Below, piece after piece: positions 43,755 to 51,911 of a stretch of DNA of 64,000 nucleotides (its first letter is position 1; every line of letters begins with the position of its first letter). The translations under genes were made by a program, and so were the position numbers. The stretch lies in NCBI RefSeq assembly GCF_041261445.1, contig NZ_JBGCCU010000005.1:310001-374000 (forward strand), in the 5' to 3' direction. Origin of the DNA: Catenulispora sp. EB89 (lineage in GTDB: Bacteria > Actinomycetota > Actinomycetes > Streptomycetales > Catenulisporaceae). The notes under the pieces are model-generated. The model saw only the letters and a list, made by a program, of their open reading frames with translations. It searched no databases and was not told where the DNA came from.

Positions 43755-45041
43755 TCACCGTGGTCCCGTGTCGGGGTCGCAGGTCGGGCAGCCTGGGACC
43801 GGCGGGCCGACCTGTAACCAGCGCTGGTCGCCGGTGCGCCGCAGGTCTGCGGGCGGCGGCAAGTCGGTGCGGGGACGCAGGGCCAGCAGCAGGTGGTCGC
43901 CGGGCAGGATCTGGTCATGGTGCCCGGCCCGCTCCAGGAGGGTGGCGACGGCGCTCTTGGCCGCGAGGGTCCCGACCAGGTGCAGGTCGCCGGCCACAGC
44001 GGTCATCGGCCGGTCGTCGCTGCCGAGGCCGTATGGGGCGTCCAGGGCCGGCTCCGGATCGAAGCCTCCGCTGCCGGCCAGGTGCTCGCGTTGGCAGGTC
44101 AGGCAGCCCCGGCTCGGCCAGGGCTGCAGCCGGAGCACTTCGCCGATCTCTCCGTCCTCCAGGACGCACGCGAGGACCGCGGGGATCCTGGCATGGCGGG
44201 CCAGGTGGCTGACGACTCGACGCGGGGTGACCCCGTCGGCGGCGCACACCACCAGCGCGCATTCCTTGAGCATCGGGCGGATACGGTCGGCGTCGACGAC
44301 GGCGTCGAGCGCGAGCGGTTCGACCGCCGTCTCCGGCCACGTGCGGCGCAGGTGGTCTGCGAGCCCTGCGACCTTGGTCCGGCCAAGGTCGCGGGCGGTG
44401 AGGGGATGGCGGATCAGGTTGTGCGACAGCAACCGGTCAGGGTCGACCAGGGCCAGCGTGCCGATGCCGTAGCCAGCCAGCACTTCGGCAGCGGCGGCGC
44501 CGATGCTCCCGACCCCGATCACGGCCACCCTCATCGCGCGCAGTACGTTCACAGGCCAACCGGGCTCCAACTGTGCCCAGCCGAGGTCAGGTCGCCCCGA
44601 CACCTCCAGGTCTGCGGGCTGTGCCTCCTGCTGGCCGACCCACCACGCGCTGTAGCCCGGAGTCTCACCAGGGGTGTAGATCAGCGTGAATCGGGCCCGG
44701 TTTGCAGGCGGGTTGATCCAGCCGTCGGTGACCAGACGACGGAAGCCGTCGGTGCTCAGGACGGCGGAGCGCATGCGGCAGTCGAGCCACGCGGTCTGGA
44801 GCGCGGGGTCGCCCCGATGCCAGATGCCGGACCTTGGCTCTATGTCGGCGACGTTGAGCGGATGCCCGGCGGGCAGATTCAAGGCGGTGGGAAACATCAG
44901 GGTGTCGCGCTCGCCTACTCCGACGATGCCCGCCAGCCGGTCGGCTGAGGACACGGCCATGTTCAGGTGGCCCCAGCCAGCGGAGATCCCGACAATGCGG
45001 TCAGCTGCGGACTGTGACAGCAGAACGAGCCATTCGGTCAC
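43755..45041 (-). CDS. CBASS E1-like (ThiF) activating enzyme, without fused E2
   Basis: A 428-residue protein. The ThiF/E1 adenylation domain starts near 168: RVAVIGVGSIGAAAAEVL (GxGxxG 176-181), LVDPDRLLSHNLIRH (Asp200, Asp202, Asn208, Arg211), VVCAADG. Two CxxC pairs (GCLTCQREH near 313 and CPTC near the end) form the expected zinc site. The N-terminal 165 residues are not an E2 and match nothing I recognise. In usual type II CBASS the E2 and E1 are one Cap2 protein; here the E2 is the preceding gene. GTG start overlaps the E2 stop (GTGA). Confidence 0.87.
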   Translation of the reverse strand: MTEWLVLLSQSAADRIVGISAGWGHLNMAVSSADRLAGIVGVGERDTLMFPTALNLPAGHPLNVADIEPRSGIWHRGDPALQTAWLDCRMRSAVLSTDGFRRLVTDGWINPPANRARFTLIYTPGETPGYSAWWVGQQEAQPADLEVSGRPDLGWAQLEPGWPVNVLRAMRVAVIGVGSIGAAAAEVLAGYGIGTLALVDPDRLLSHNLIRHPLTARDLGRTKVAGLADHLRRTWPETAVEPLALDAVVDADRIRPMLKECALVVCAADGVTPRRVVSHLARHARIPAVLACVLEDGEIGEVLRLQPWPSRGCLTCQREHLAGSGGFDPEPALDAPYGLGSDDRPMTAVAGDLHLVGTLAAKSAVATLLERAGHHDQILPGDHLLLALRPRTDLPPPADLRRTGDQRWLQVGPPVPGCPTCDPDTGPR

Positions 45042-45619
45042 GTCGCCGCCCACCGGTCCCCGTCGGGCTCCGCATCACGGATCAGCGTGTCGAGCGAGGG
45101 GTCGGCGCCGATCCCGGTGTTCGTCATGGCCTCGATCAGACCGCGGGACAGCAGGAGGTATTCGATGAACCAGCCGACGGCCTTGGCCACCAGTTCGGCG
45201 GCTGGCTCCCGGCCGCTCCAGACGGCGGGGCTGGCCAGTAGGCACAGGCTGCCGTCGCCGTTCACGTGCCAGGCGTGGTTCAGGCGGTGTGCGAGCTGCG
45301 GCTCCGGGTCCAGCGCCCAGATGCTGGGCGCTGCCACCGGGAACCCGTGCCCGTAGGCGACCTGGACCTTCAGCGTGCGTCCGCTGCTCAACGCGTCCAG
45401 GCCCGCCGGGGCGGGTCGGTCGAACGGCCACCAGGGCGCAGACCCCTGCCATAACCCCGCCCCCTGCGGCTGCCAGTGCAGGTCCGGGGCCAGCGTGGCC
45501 ATTGCGACCGTCTCGCGGAGCAACAGCGCGGGCTCTTCCTGCCACCAAGTCCTGGCCCGTTCGCCGAGCATCGCCGCAGTGATCGCGCCGGGCACGGCCT
45601 CAGCCCTGCGGGATGTCAC
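45038..45619 (-). CDS. CBASS free-standing E2-like conjugating enzyme
   Basis: A 193-residue protein with the bacterial E2 signature: an HxNxDGxLCLL-type loop, here WHVNGDGSLCLLASPAVWSG, the active Cys at about 126, preceded by a beta-strand region (TLKVQVAYGHGFPVAAPSIW) and followed by a long helix. It should take the CD-NTase C-terminus from the E1 and attach it to a target. The GTG start overlaps the CD-NTase gene by 20 bp; a GTG at 45595 is an alternative. Confidence 0.82.
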   Translation of the reverse strand: MTSRRAEAVPGAITAAMLGERARTWWQEEPALLLRETVAMATLAPDLHWQPQGAGLWQGSAPWWPFDRPAPAGLDALSSGRTLKVQVAYGHGFPVAAPSIWALDPEPQLAHRLNHAWHVNGDGSLCLLASPAVWSGREPAAELVAKAVGWFIEYLLLSRGLIEAMTNTGIGADPSLDTLIRDAEPDGDRWAAT

Positions 45620-46580
45620 GGATGCGCCGGCGCGGCGCGATCAGGGTGGCCGCGACAGCGGACGCGGGCTTCGCGGCGGACTGCTGGCCGGACGGCTGCG
45701 GGAACTCTGCGCCGAACAGCTGTGTCCACAGCGCGACCGCCTTGTCGGCGTCCTGCGCGGTTTCGGCGTCCAGCGCCTCGTTTGCCAACTCCGCCGCCTC
45801 CAGCAGCTTGCTGCGGGTCGCGTCGCGGTCCAGATCGGGCTGGATCTCCCCACAATGCCCTGCAGGGTCGAACACCCCGTACATCACTTCGGTCGCCGCC
45901 GCGGTGAAGAACTGGGCGAGCGCTGCCGCGCGGGTGTTCTGCACCGGCAGACAGCGCAGCGCAAGCACCTCCATAGCGAGGCTTTTCATGTCCAGCCCGG
46001 CGGAGTTCGTCCGCCACCACTTCAGGACACGTACCAACGGAACGAAGTCCGACCACGTCTGCTGACGCCCGGCCACTTGCGAGATCAGGTACTCGGGATC
46101 GGCGGTGATCCAGCGCGAGTTATAGCGCTCCGGCAGCAGCAGGCTGCCGTCGGACTGACGCAGTGCTACGGCAACCTCGACCGCGAAAGGGTCTTCCGCC
46201 TCGGGGTCGTCCAGAAAGCACTTGACGACATGGTTGCGCTTGGAGGTCAGGCGCACCTCGTTCGCCACCGTCCCACTGGTCGCCCCGAGAGTGCGCATCA
46301 CCTGTCCGGCAAGGTAGGTCAGGGCGTCGTCCGCCGAGCCGCCAGGACTGCCCCACTCGGGGTGCTCGGCGGGTACGAACTCGACGAGCAGGTCCACGTC
46401 ATGGATCGGGTCCAACTGCGTGGCCCGGGCCAGGGACCCGGACGGGATCACGCTCACCACGTCACGCAGCGGCTGGAGCGCGTCGCGGAACAGGTTGCGG
46501 CGCCGACGCGCCTCCGCCACCGATGACGGGTCGGCGTTCACGATCGTCTGGAACTGCCCAAAGGCTGTACTGACCTGCAT
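45600..46580 (-). CDS. CBASS CD-NTase (cGAS/DncV-like nucleotidyltransferase)
   Basis: A 326-residue protein. The nucleotidyltransferase core is PSGSLARATQLDPIHDVDLLVEF: GS at 48-49, catalytic Asp61 and Asp63. The position of the third carboxylate reads FAVEVAVAL, i.e. Glu135 where most family members have Asp. PERYNSRWITADPEYLISQV matches the following conserved segment. The C-terminus ends in Gly (RDIPQG), as needed for conjugation by the E1/E2 pair. It makes a cyclic oligonucleotide on phage infection. ATG 46580 has GGGGA 7 bases upstream; it is the first gene of the operon. Confidence 0.9.
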   Translation of the reverse strand: MQVSTAFGQFQTIVNADPSSVAEARRRRNLFRDALQPLRDVVSVIPSGSLARATQLDPIHDVDLLVEFVPAEHPEWGSPGGSADDALTYLAGQVMRTLGATSGTVANEVRLTSKRNHVVKCFLDDPEAEDPFAVEVAVALRQSDGSLLLPERYNSRWITADPEYLISQVAGRQQTWSDFVPLVRVLKWWRTNSAGLDMKSLAMEVLALRCLPVQNTRAAALAQFFTAAATEVMYGVFDPAGHCGEIQPDLDRDATRSKLLEAAELANEALDAETAQDADKAVALWTQLFGAEFPQPSGQQSAAKPASAVAATLIAPRRRIRDIPQG

Positions 46581-46640
46581 TTCTGTTCCCCGTCTCCGGA
46601 GTGTCCGTAGGGCCCTCCGGGGCAGGAGTGAACCCCACTG

Positions 46641-46726
46641 TTGCACCTGTGCAAGTGCGCGTCTAGTGTGAAATCCAACGCTAGCCGGTTGCTTCGACAC
46701 TCGCAACCGAACGTCACAAGTGCAAG
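46641..46726. promoter_or_regulatory. Divergent CBASS/capHP promoter region with two inverted repeats
   Basis: TTGCACCTGTGCAA at 46641-46654 has perfect 6-bp arms. CGGTTGC (46686-46692) and GCAACCG (46703-46709) are a second pair with a 10-base spacer. A GTGCAAG half-site recurs at 46720-46726 over the capH ribosome site. These are good candidates for the HTH regulator's sites. Confidence 0.6.
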
Positions 46727-46733
46727 GAGTTTC

Positions 46734-47102
46734 ATGGTAGACCGCGCACCGGGCGAGCGGGGATCGTTCGACGCGCCCTCCTTCTTCGCCGCCCTCGACG
46801 CCGAGCGCGAGGCACGGGGGAGGAACTGGAAACAGGTCGCCGAGCAGGCTGGCGTCAGCCAGTCGACCCTGACGCGCCTGGCCCAGGGCAAACGCCCGGA
46901 CGTCGACAGCCTTGCCGCGCTCGTCGACTGGGCGGGGCTCAAAGCCGACGACTACGTCATACGGGTTCACCAGAATGAGCCGGCCAACCCGCTGGCGATG
47001 ATCTCCACGTACCTCAAGAGCGACCGCAACCTCACCCCAGAGGCTGCGGCCGCCTTGGAGAAGGTCGTCAAGGCCACCTACGAGGCGCTGCGGCAGAACT
47101 AG
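46734..47102 (+). CDS. CapH-like HTH regulator of CBASS
   Basis: A 122-residue XRE-type protein. The HTH is at about 30-70 (NWKQVAEQAGVSQSTLTRLAQGKRPDVDSLAALVDWAG). ATG 46734 follows CAAGGAG. It is divergent from CBASS and 2 bp before a metallopeptidase gene. In known CBASS loci a CapH repressor is cleaved by a neighbouring CapP peptidase on DNA damage, releasing transcription; this pair has that layout, so the function is inferred by family and position. Confidence 0.78.
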   Translation: MVDRAPGERGSFDAPSFFAALDAEREARGRNWKQVAEQAGVSQSTLTRLAQGKRPDVDSLAALVDWAGLKADDYVIRVHQNEPANPLAMISTYLKSDRNLTPEAAAALEKVVKATYEALRQN

Positions 47103-47104
47103 GA

Positions 47105-47683
47105 ATGGCCCTCCAACGTGGCTTTAAGGCGCAGGCTGAGCGAAGCGCGGCAGACGTACGAGCCGAACTCGGACTCACGCTCGACGACCGACTCCACCCC
47201 CTGGACCTCGCCCAGCACCTGGGTATCCCAGTCCTGAGCCTGTCCATGCTGCCCGACGTCACGCCGGGAATCGACGGCATCGCCGACGCCGTGGCCTACC
47301 TCCATCGCGCCGAACAGGGCGCGCTGTCCGCCGTGACCGTCTTCTGCGGCACGGCTCGCGCGATCGTCAACAATGACGCGCACTCGCCCGCCCGACAGGC
47401 GAGCAACCTCTCGCACGAGCTGGCCCACGGACTATTACTCCACCCGCCCACCCCTGCCCTCGACCTCCGCGGCTGTCGCCTGTGGAACCAGGACATCGAG
47501 GACGAAGCTGACTGGCTGGGCGCCACCTTGCTCATCCCCGGACCCGCAGCACGCGCCGCAGCACGCCGACGGCTGAGCCACGAGCAAATCGCCGACAAGT
47601 TCGGCTGCAGCATCGAGATGGCCCGCTGGCGCATGAACATGACCGGCGCTCTGCGCATGCTTACTCCGCGAACCCGCGCGTAG
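47105..47683 (+). CDS. CapP-like ImmA/IrrE metallopeptidase
   Basis: A 192-residue protein with the zinc site S-H104-E105-L-A-H108 (SNLSHELAHGLLLH) and a downstream acidic ligand helix (IEDEADWLGATLLIPG). The N-terminus (RSAADVRAELGLTLDDRLHPLDLAQHLGIPV) and C-terminal HTH-like end (SHEQIADKFGCSIEMARWRMNMTGA) match the ImmA/IrrE family. Expected to cleave the HTH protein encoded just before it. No tail domain that would sense DNA is obvious. Confidence 0.82.
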   Translation: MALQRGFKAQAERSAADVRAELGLTLDDRLHPLDLAQHLGIPVLSLSMLPDVTPGIDGIADAVAYLHRAEQGALSAVTVFCGTARAIVNNDAHSPARQASNLSHELAHGLLLHPPTPALDLRGCRLWNQDIEDEADWLGATLLIPGPAARAAARRRLSHEQIADKFGCSIEMARWRMNMTGALRMLTPRTRA

Positions 47684-47960
47684 CTCACGCCGACCGCTGG
47701 CGAGTTCCACATAGATTGCGGGGCAACGCCGAGGACGCTGAGGACCAGGACAACACCATTCAGCAGCGGCTTGCGCCCATCAAGACCATCCCATTGCTGG
47801 TTTTTGATTGAGCGCTTGGGTTAGGCGAGGTCGCTGACCTCTGGTTCGTGCGGCCATGTCACTCGATGGAGTGGCCCGGAACTGTGGTGTCTTGCCATCC
47901 GGCCTGTTTCTCGCGACGTTCATGTCATACCGGCATGTGGAGTCAGGGACGGGAGCTCCG
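47684..47960. other. tnsA upstream region with inverted repeat
   Basis: 277 bp. GAGGTC-GCT-GACCTC at 47827-47841 is a perfect 6-bp inverted repeat, possibly an operator for the tns operon. No other gene seen. Confidence 0.5.
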
Positions 47961-48691
47961 ATGGCTGACAAGGGCACCCCCTCGTCGGCCCAAGTGAGTC
48001 TCCGGAAGGCCGACGGGAAGACTGTTGCGGATCGTCCATGGAACGAGGTGCCGGCCGAGTCGTTCCGCGGCGCCGAGCCATGGCGGACGTTCCGCTGGCA
48101 CAAGGACCAGAAGCACTACTCCGGGACGTTCTGGTCGTCCACTGTCCAGGGCCACGTCATCTACGAGTCGCGGCTGGAGCTGACGCGGCTGCTCTATGCC
48201 GACTTCGATCCCTCGGTGTCACACATCCTGGCGCAACCGATGCTGATGACCGCCGAGGTCGATGGAATCAGGCGCCGGCACATCCCCGACTTCCTTCTGC
48301 TTGCCGATGATGGTCCGTTGGTGGTCGACGTCAAGCCCGCACACCGTCTCGTCCGGCCGAAGGTGGCTTTCACGCTGACTGGGCGCGAGCGACCGTCGAG
48401 GAGCGCGGCTGGCGCTTCCAGGTGTGGTCCGAGCCACCAGCGGCGGAACTGGAGAACATCAGGTTCCTGGCCGGCTACCGCCGTGACTGGCTGTTCGCTC
48501 CCGACATCGTTGGCGAGCTGAAGGCCCGGGATCTGCACGGCGCTACATTGGCCGCGGCGTTCGCCAGCCTTTCCACTCGCTCGGCGCCGCTTGTCCGGGC
48601 CGCCGTGCTGCACCTGCTGTGGTCTGGACACTTGGCGACCGATCTGCGCGTTCCCCTGTCCGGCTCTCATGTCCTGCGGCAGGCGGCATGA
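47961..48691 (+). pseudogene. tnsA: tnsA, frameshifted
   Basis: TnsA makes the 5' strand cuts in Tn7-type transposition. The N-terminal nuclease domain is intact: Glu in GHVIYESRLELTRLL (69 or 73), Asp110 in RRHIPDFLLL, and VVDVKPAHR with Lys125. At about 48375-48382 the frame breaks: reading continues as TLTGRERPSRS and stops at 48521, while the expected C-terminal domain (WARATVEERGWRFQVW...) is in the -1 frame and runs to 48691. One base is missing, or -1 slippage occurs; no obvious slippery heptamer is seen. The C-terminal frame overlaps the tnsB start by ATGA. The start was set by GGGAG before ATG 47961. Confidence 0.85.
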
Positions 48692-50781
48692 GTCCGGCGG
48701 CGACACGGCTGGGCGTCGGTTCTCGCTTCGTCGTGGACGGGGACGCGGTCGAGGTCGTCGAGATGGCGGCGACCGCAGCGGGTAACGAGGTCGTTGTCAA
48801 GGACGGGTTCGGTCGGCTCGCCCGCTTCACGGCCAAGGAGTTGTTGTTCGGGGATCGGGCGAGGATTGTTGCGGACAGTCCGGGGCCGTCCTCGGACGAG
48901 GACCAGGACCTGGCCGGGGTAGTGCTGGCGCAACTGACCTCTGCGGAGCGGGCACAGGTGCTGGAGCGGGCCGAACACGTTCGTGAGGTCCTTACTGGCT
49001 ATCGAGCTGGGGATCCTGAGCTGGCTGGCCCCGGTGAACCGCGCATGGCCTTCGACCCTGCCGCCTCACTCATGACCCGTTACGCCGCGAAAGCTGAGGA
49101 ACTCGGGGTCAGCGCCCGCACCATCAAGCGATGGGTCGCTGGATTCCGCAGGGATGGCGAGGCCGGGCTGGCCAGTCCGCGCCGCAGCGAGCCGCTGGGG
49201 CGCATCGCCCCTGAGTGGGCTGAGATGGCGCTGGAGGTGATGGTTGAGCACACCGGTCTGTCGCGTCCCACCCGCAAGATGGTGATCGAGCGGACCGCAG
49301 CGCGGCTGGCGGCTCGGTTCGGTGAGGGTGCGGTTGCGAATCCGAGTCGATCAGCGGCCTACCGGGTGTTGGAGCAGTTGGAGCGTCGGCATCCGACCTT
49401 CCGGCTGAGTACACGGCGAAACCTGGACGTCGCTGATCGGCCTCAGCAGGCCTACGGCAAACTGCGACCGACCAGGCCGGGGGAGTACGTGCTGATGGAC
49501 ACCACGCGCCTGGACGTGTTCGCACTGGATCCGGTTACGCTGCGGTGGGTGCAGGTCGAGCTGACGGTCGCGATGGACTGGTACACGCGCTGCATCACCG
49601 GCATCCGGCTGACCCCGGTGTCGACGAAGGCCGTGGATGCTGCGGCGGTGCTCTACCAGGCTTACCGGCCGCGCCCGGTGCTTCCGGACTGGCCGGCGCG
49701 GGCAGTCTGGCCCGAGCACGGCGTCCCTAGGGCGGTGTTGGTGGATCCTGAGGCTGTCGACGGGCACCTCACCGGGAGGTCGAGCCCGGAACTTGTTCCA
49801 GAGACGATCGTCGTTGACCACGGACGGGTCTATCTGTCGGAACACCTGACCAGCGTGTGCGCCCGGATGGGCATTTCGATCCAGCCGGTCAGGCTTCGCA
49901 CTGGCCGCGACAAAGGGCCGGTGGAGAGGTTCTTCAAGACTCTGCGGGAAGACCTGTTGCAGGGGCTGCCGGGTTACAAGGGGCCTGATCTGTTCTCGCG
50001 GGGTGTGGATCCCGAAGGTGAGGCGTTCTACTTCCTGGACGAGTTGGACGCCCGGGTCCGAGAATGGGTCGCGGCGGTCTACCACCTGCGGCCTCATGCG
50101 GGTCTGATCGATCCCGGAGTCCCCGGTCTGGCGCTGTCTCCAGCGCAGATGTTCGCACATGGTGTCGCCCGCGCTGGTTACATCGAGGTCCCACGCGATC
50201 CTGACCTCGGTCTGGAGTTTCTGGAGACCCGGTGGCGCACCATCCAACCCTATGGTGTGGAGATCGATAGACGCCGGTATAGAGGCGAAGGCCTGCCGCG
50301 TGACGGCGCCAAGAGCCCCTATCGCGGCGGCCGATGGCCGATCCAAGTCGACCCCGACGACATCACCCGCGTCTACTTCCGCGACCTAGAGCGGCAATGG
50401 CACGTGCTGGTCTGGGAACACGCGCCGAGTCTGATCATGCCGCTGAGCGAGGAAGCACTGGCCTTCGCTCGGAAACTGGCAGCGGCAAAGTACGCGTTCC
50501 CCGACGACCGGCTGGCAGCCGCCGACCTATTCGAGCGCTGGCGCCTGGGGCTGGGCGAAACCACGGCCGAACGCCGCATGGCGCTGCGCTTGTCACGTGA
50601 GCAGACGGCATTCGATCTGCCGGACCCCAGTGCCCCGAGAACACCTCCCTCGGTGCGTATGGCTCTGGAGGCGTCCCAGCAGCCGGGCAGCCCGCATGAC
50701 GAGGAGGTCAAGGAGGGCGACGACGACTCGACGGACTTTGAGGATGACGACTTCTACGCCGAAGCCTTGGAGGACGTGTGA
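48688..50781 (+). CDS. tnsB: Transposase TnsB
   Basis: A 697-residue DDE transposase (rve family). HTH regions near 130-210 (AKAEELGVSARTIKRWVAGFRRDGEAGL) would bind the ends. Catalytic residues: Asp271 (VLMDTTRLDVF), Asp377 (TIVVDHGRVYLSEHL) and Glu413 (DKGPVERFFKTL), with exactly 35 residues between the last two. A Mu-type C-terminal domain follows. The end is acidic (EEVKEGDDDSTDFEDDDF), where TnsB contacts TnsC. It overlaps both neighbours by ATGA/GTGA. Confidence 0.94.
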   Translation: MSPAATRLGVGSRFVVDGDAVEVVEMAATAAGNEVVVKDGFGRLARFTAKELLFGDRARIVADSPGPSSDEDQDLAGVVLAQLTSAERAQVLERAEHVREVLTGYRAGDPELAGPGEPRMAFDPAASLMTRYAAKAEELGVSARTIKRWVAGFRRDGEAGLASPRRSEPLGRIAPEWAEMALEVMVEHTGLSRPTRKMVIERTAARLAARFGEGAVANPSRSAAYRVLEQLERRHPTFRLSTRRNLDVADRPQQAYGKLRPTRPGEYVLMDTTRLDVFALDPVTLRWVQVELTVAMDWYTRCITGIRLTPVSTKAVDAAAVLYQAYRPRPVLPDWPARAVWPEHGVPRAVLVDPEAVDGHLTGRSSPELVPETIVVDHGRVYLSEHLTSVCARMGISIQPVRLRTGRDKGPVERFFKTLREDLLQGLPGYKGPDLFSRGVDPEGEAFYFLDELDARVREWVAAVYHLRPHAGLIDPGVPGLALSPAQMFAHGVARAGYIEVPRDPDLGLEFLETRWRTIQPYGVEIDRRRYRGEGLPRDGAKSPYRGGRWPIQVDPDDITRVYFRDLERQWHVLVWEHAPSLIMPLSEEALAFARKLAAAKYAFPDDRLAAADLFERWRLGLGETTAERRMALRLSREQTAFDLPDPSAPRTPPSVRMALEASQQPGSPHDEEVKEGDDDSTDFEDDDFYAEALEDV

Positions 50782-51911
50782 GAGCCGTTGTAGACGGTGC
50801 CGGGACATCCCGACTCGATCGCCTCACCATCGCCCGCAAAGAGGGTTGGAAGGCGCTGGTCGAGGCGCCGCCGAAGGTGCAGCCGGAACAGCTGTCGCGC
50901 AGCGAGTTGGCTGGCCTAGCTCCCGAAGCGAAAGCAATCAGGGATCGAGACCTTCGCTTCTGGCATGCCAACCTCGGCCCGATCAAGACACCCCAGCTTG
51001 AGGAACTGCATCACGAAATGGCGGACATCTTCGAGTCCGAGGACCCCAAGGCGGGCGACTTGGTGAAGGGCGCCATGGCGGTCGAAGGGTTCCCCGGCCT
51101 GGGCAAGACCACGGCTGTGCTGGCGTTCGCGAAGGAAATGCATCGTCGCACGATCGCGGAGGAGGGGACGCTTACTGAGGAGGGCCACGAGCGGTGGCCG
51201 GTGGCCCGGGTTGGTCTGACCGGCAACACCGGTATGAAGGACTTCAACAAGGCGCTGCTGGACTTCTACGGGCACCCCGGAACGAACGGCACCACCTCCG
51301 AGATGGGGAAACGGGCGCTGGACTGCGTCTTAATGTGTGACACGCGGCTGCTCATCATCGATGACCTGCACTTCCTGCAATGGCGCAAGACCGGCGGCAT
51401 GGAGGTGTCCAACCACTTCAAGTACATCGCCAACGAGTTCCCGATCGTCCTGCTGTTCATCGGCGTGGGACTGAGAGCCAGAGGGCTATTCAGTGAGGGC
51501 GAGTCCGAGGCAGACACCGTGATCGCCCAGACAGGGCGTCGGTCGACACCGTTGGTGCTCAAACCGTTCACCATCGCAGACGAGGCCGGACGTCGGGCCT
51601 GGCGCAACATGCTGCTGGCGCTGGAGCAACGGCTTGTCCTGGTCGACAAGCATCCCGGAATGCTGGCCGATGACTTGTCGGACTACTTGTTTGCCCGCTC
51701 CACCGGCCATATCGGCTCCCTCATGACCCTGATCAACCGAGGATGTCAGCGGGCGCTGCGTACTGGACTTGAACGCCTTGATGCCGACCTGCTCGACAAG
51801 GTGAAGATTGACGCCGCTGCCGAGGCTGGCCGCGCTGAGTTGGAGCTCGCCCTGCAATCCGGACGGCTGCGCAGCAAGCCCCGGCAAGGCCGCGCGATCG
51901 CGGTTGGCTGA
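50778..51911 (+). CDS. tnsC: Transposition ATPase TnsC
   Basis: A 377-residue AAA+ ATPase. Walker A is EGFPGLGKTTAVLAFAKEM (about 103-121) and Walker B LLIIDDLHFLQW (near 192-203). The flanking parts match TnsC/TniB of Tn7-like elements. It bridges target selection by TniQ and the TnsAB transposase. GTG start overlaps the tnsB stop. Confidence 0.93.
   Translation: MRAVVDGAGTSRLDRLTIARKEGWKALVEAPPKVQPEQLSRSELAGLAPEAKAIRDRDLRFWHANLGPIKTPQLEELHHEMADIFESEDPKAGDLVKGAMAVEGFPGLGKTTAVLAFAKEMHRRTIAEEGTLTEEGHERWPVARVGLTGNTGMKDFNKALLDFYGHPGTNGTTSEMGKRALDCVLMCDTRLLIIDDLHFLQWRKTGGMEVSNHFKYIANEFPIVLLFIGVGLRARGLFSEGESEADTVIAQTGRRSTPLVLKPFTIADEAGRRAWRNMLLALEQRLVLVDKHPGMLADDLSDYLFARSTGHIGSLMTLINRGCQRALRTGLERLDADLLDKVKIDAAAEAGRAELELALQSGRLRSKPRQGRAIAVG

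Noticed and set aside
46581-46970. N-terminal extension of the CD-NTase to 46970
   Set aside because: The extension overlaps the divergent HTH gene, is Arg/Pro-rich without family similarity, and a ribosome site fits ATG 46580.
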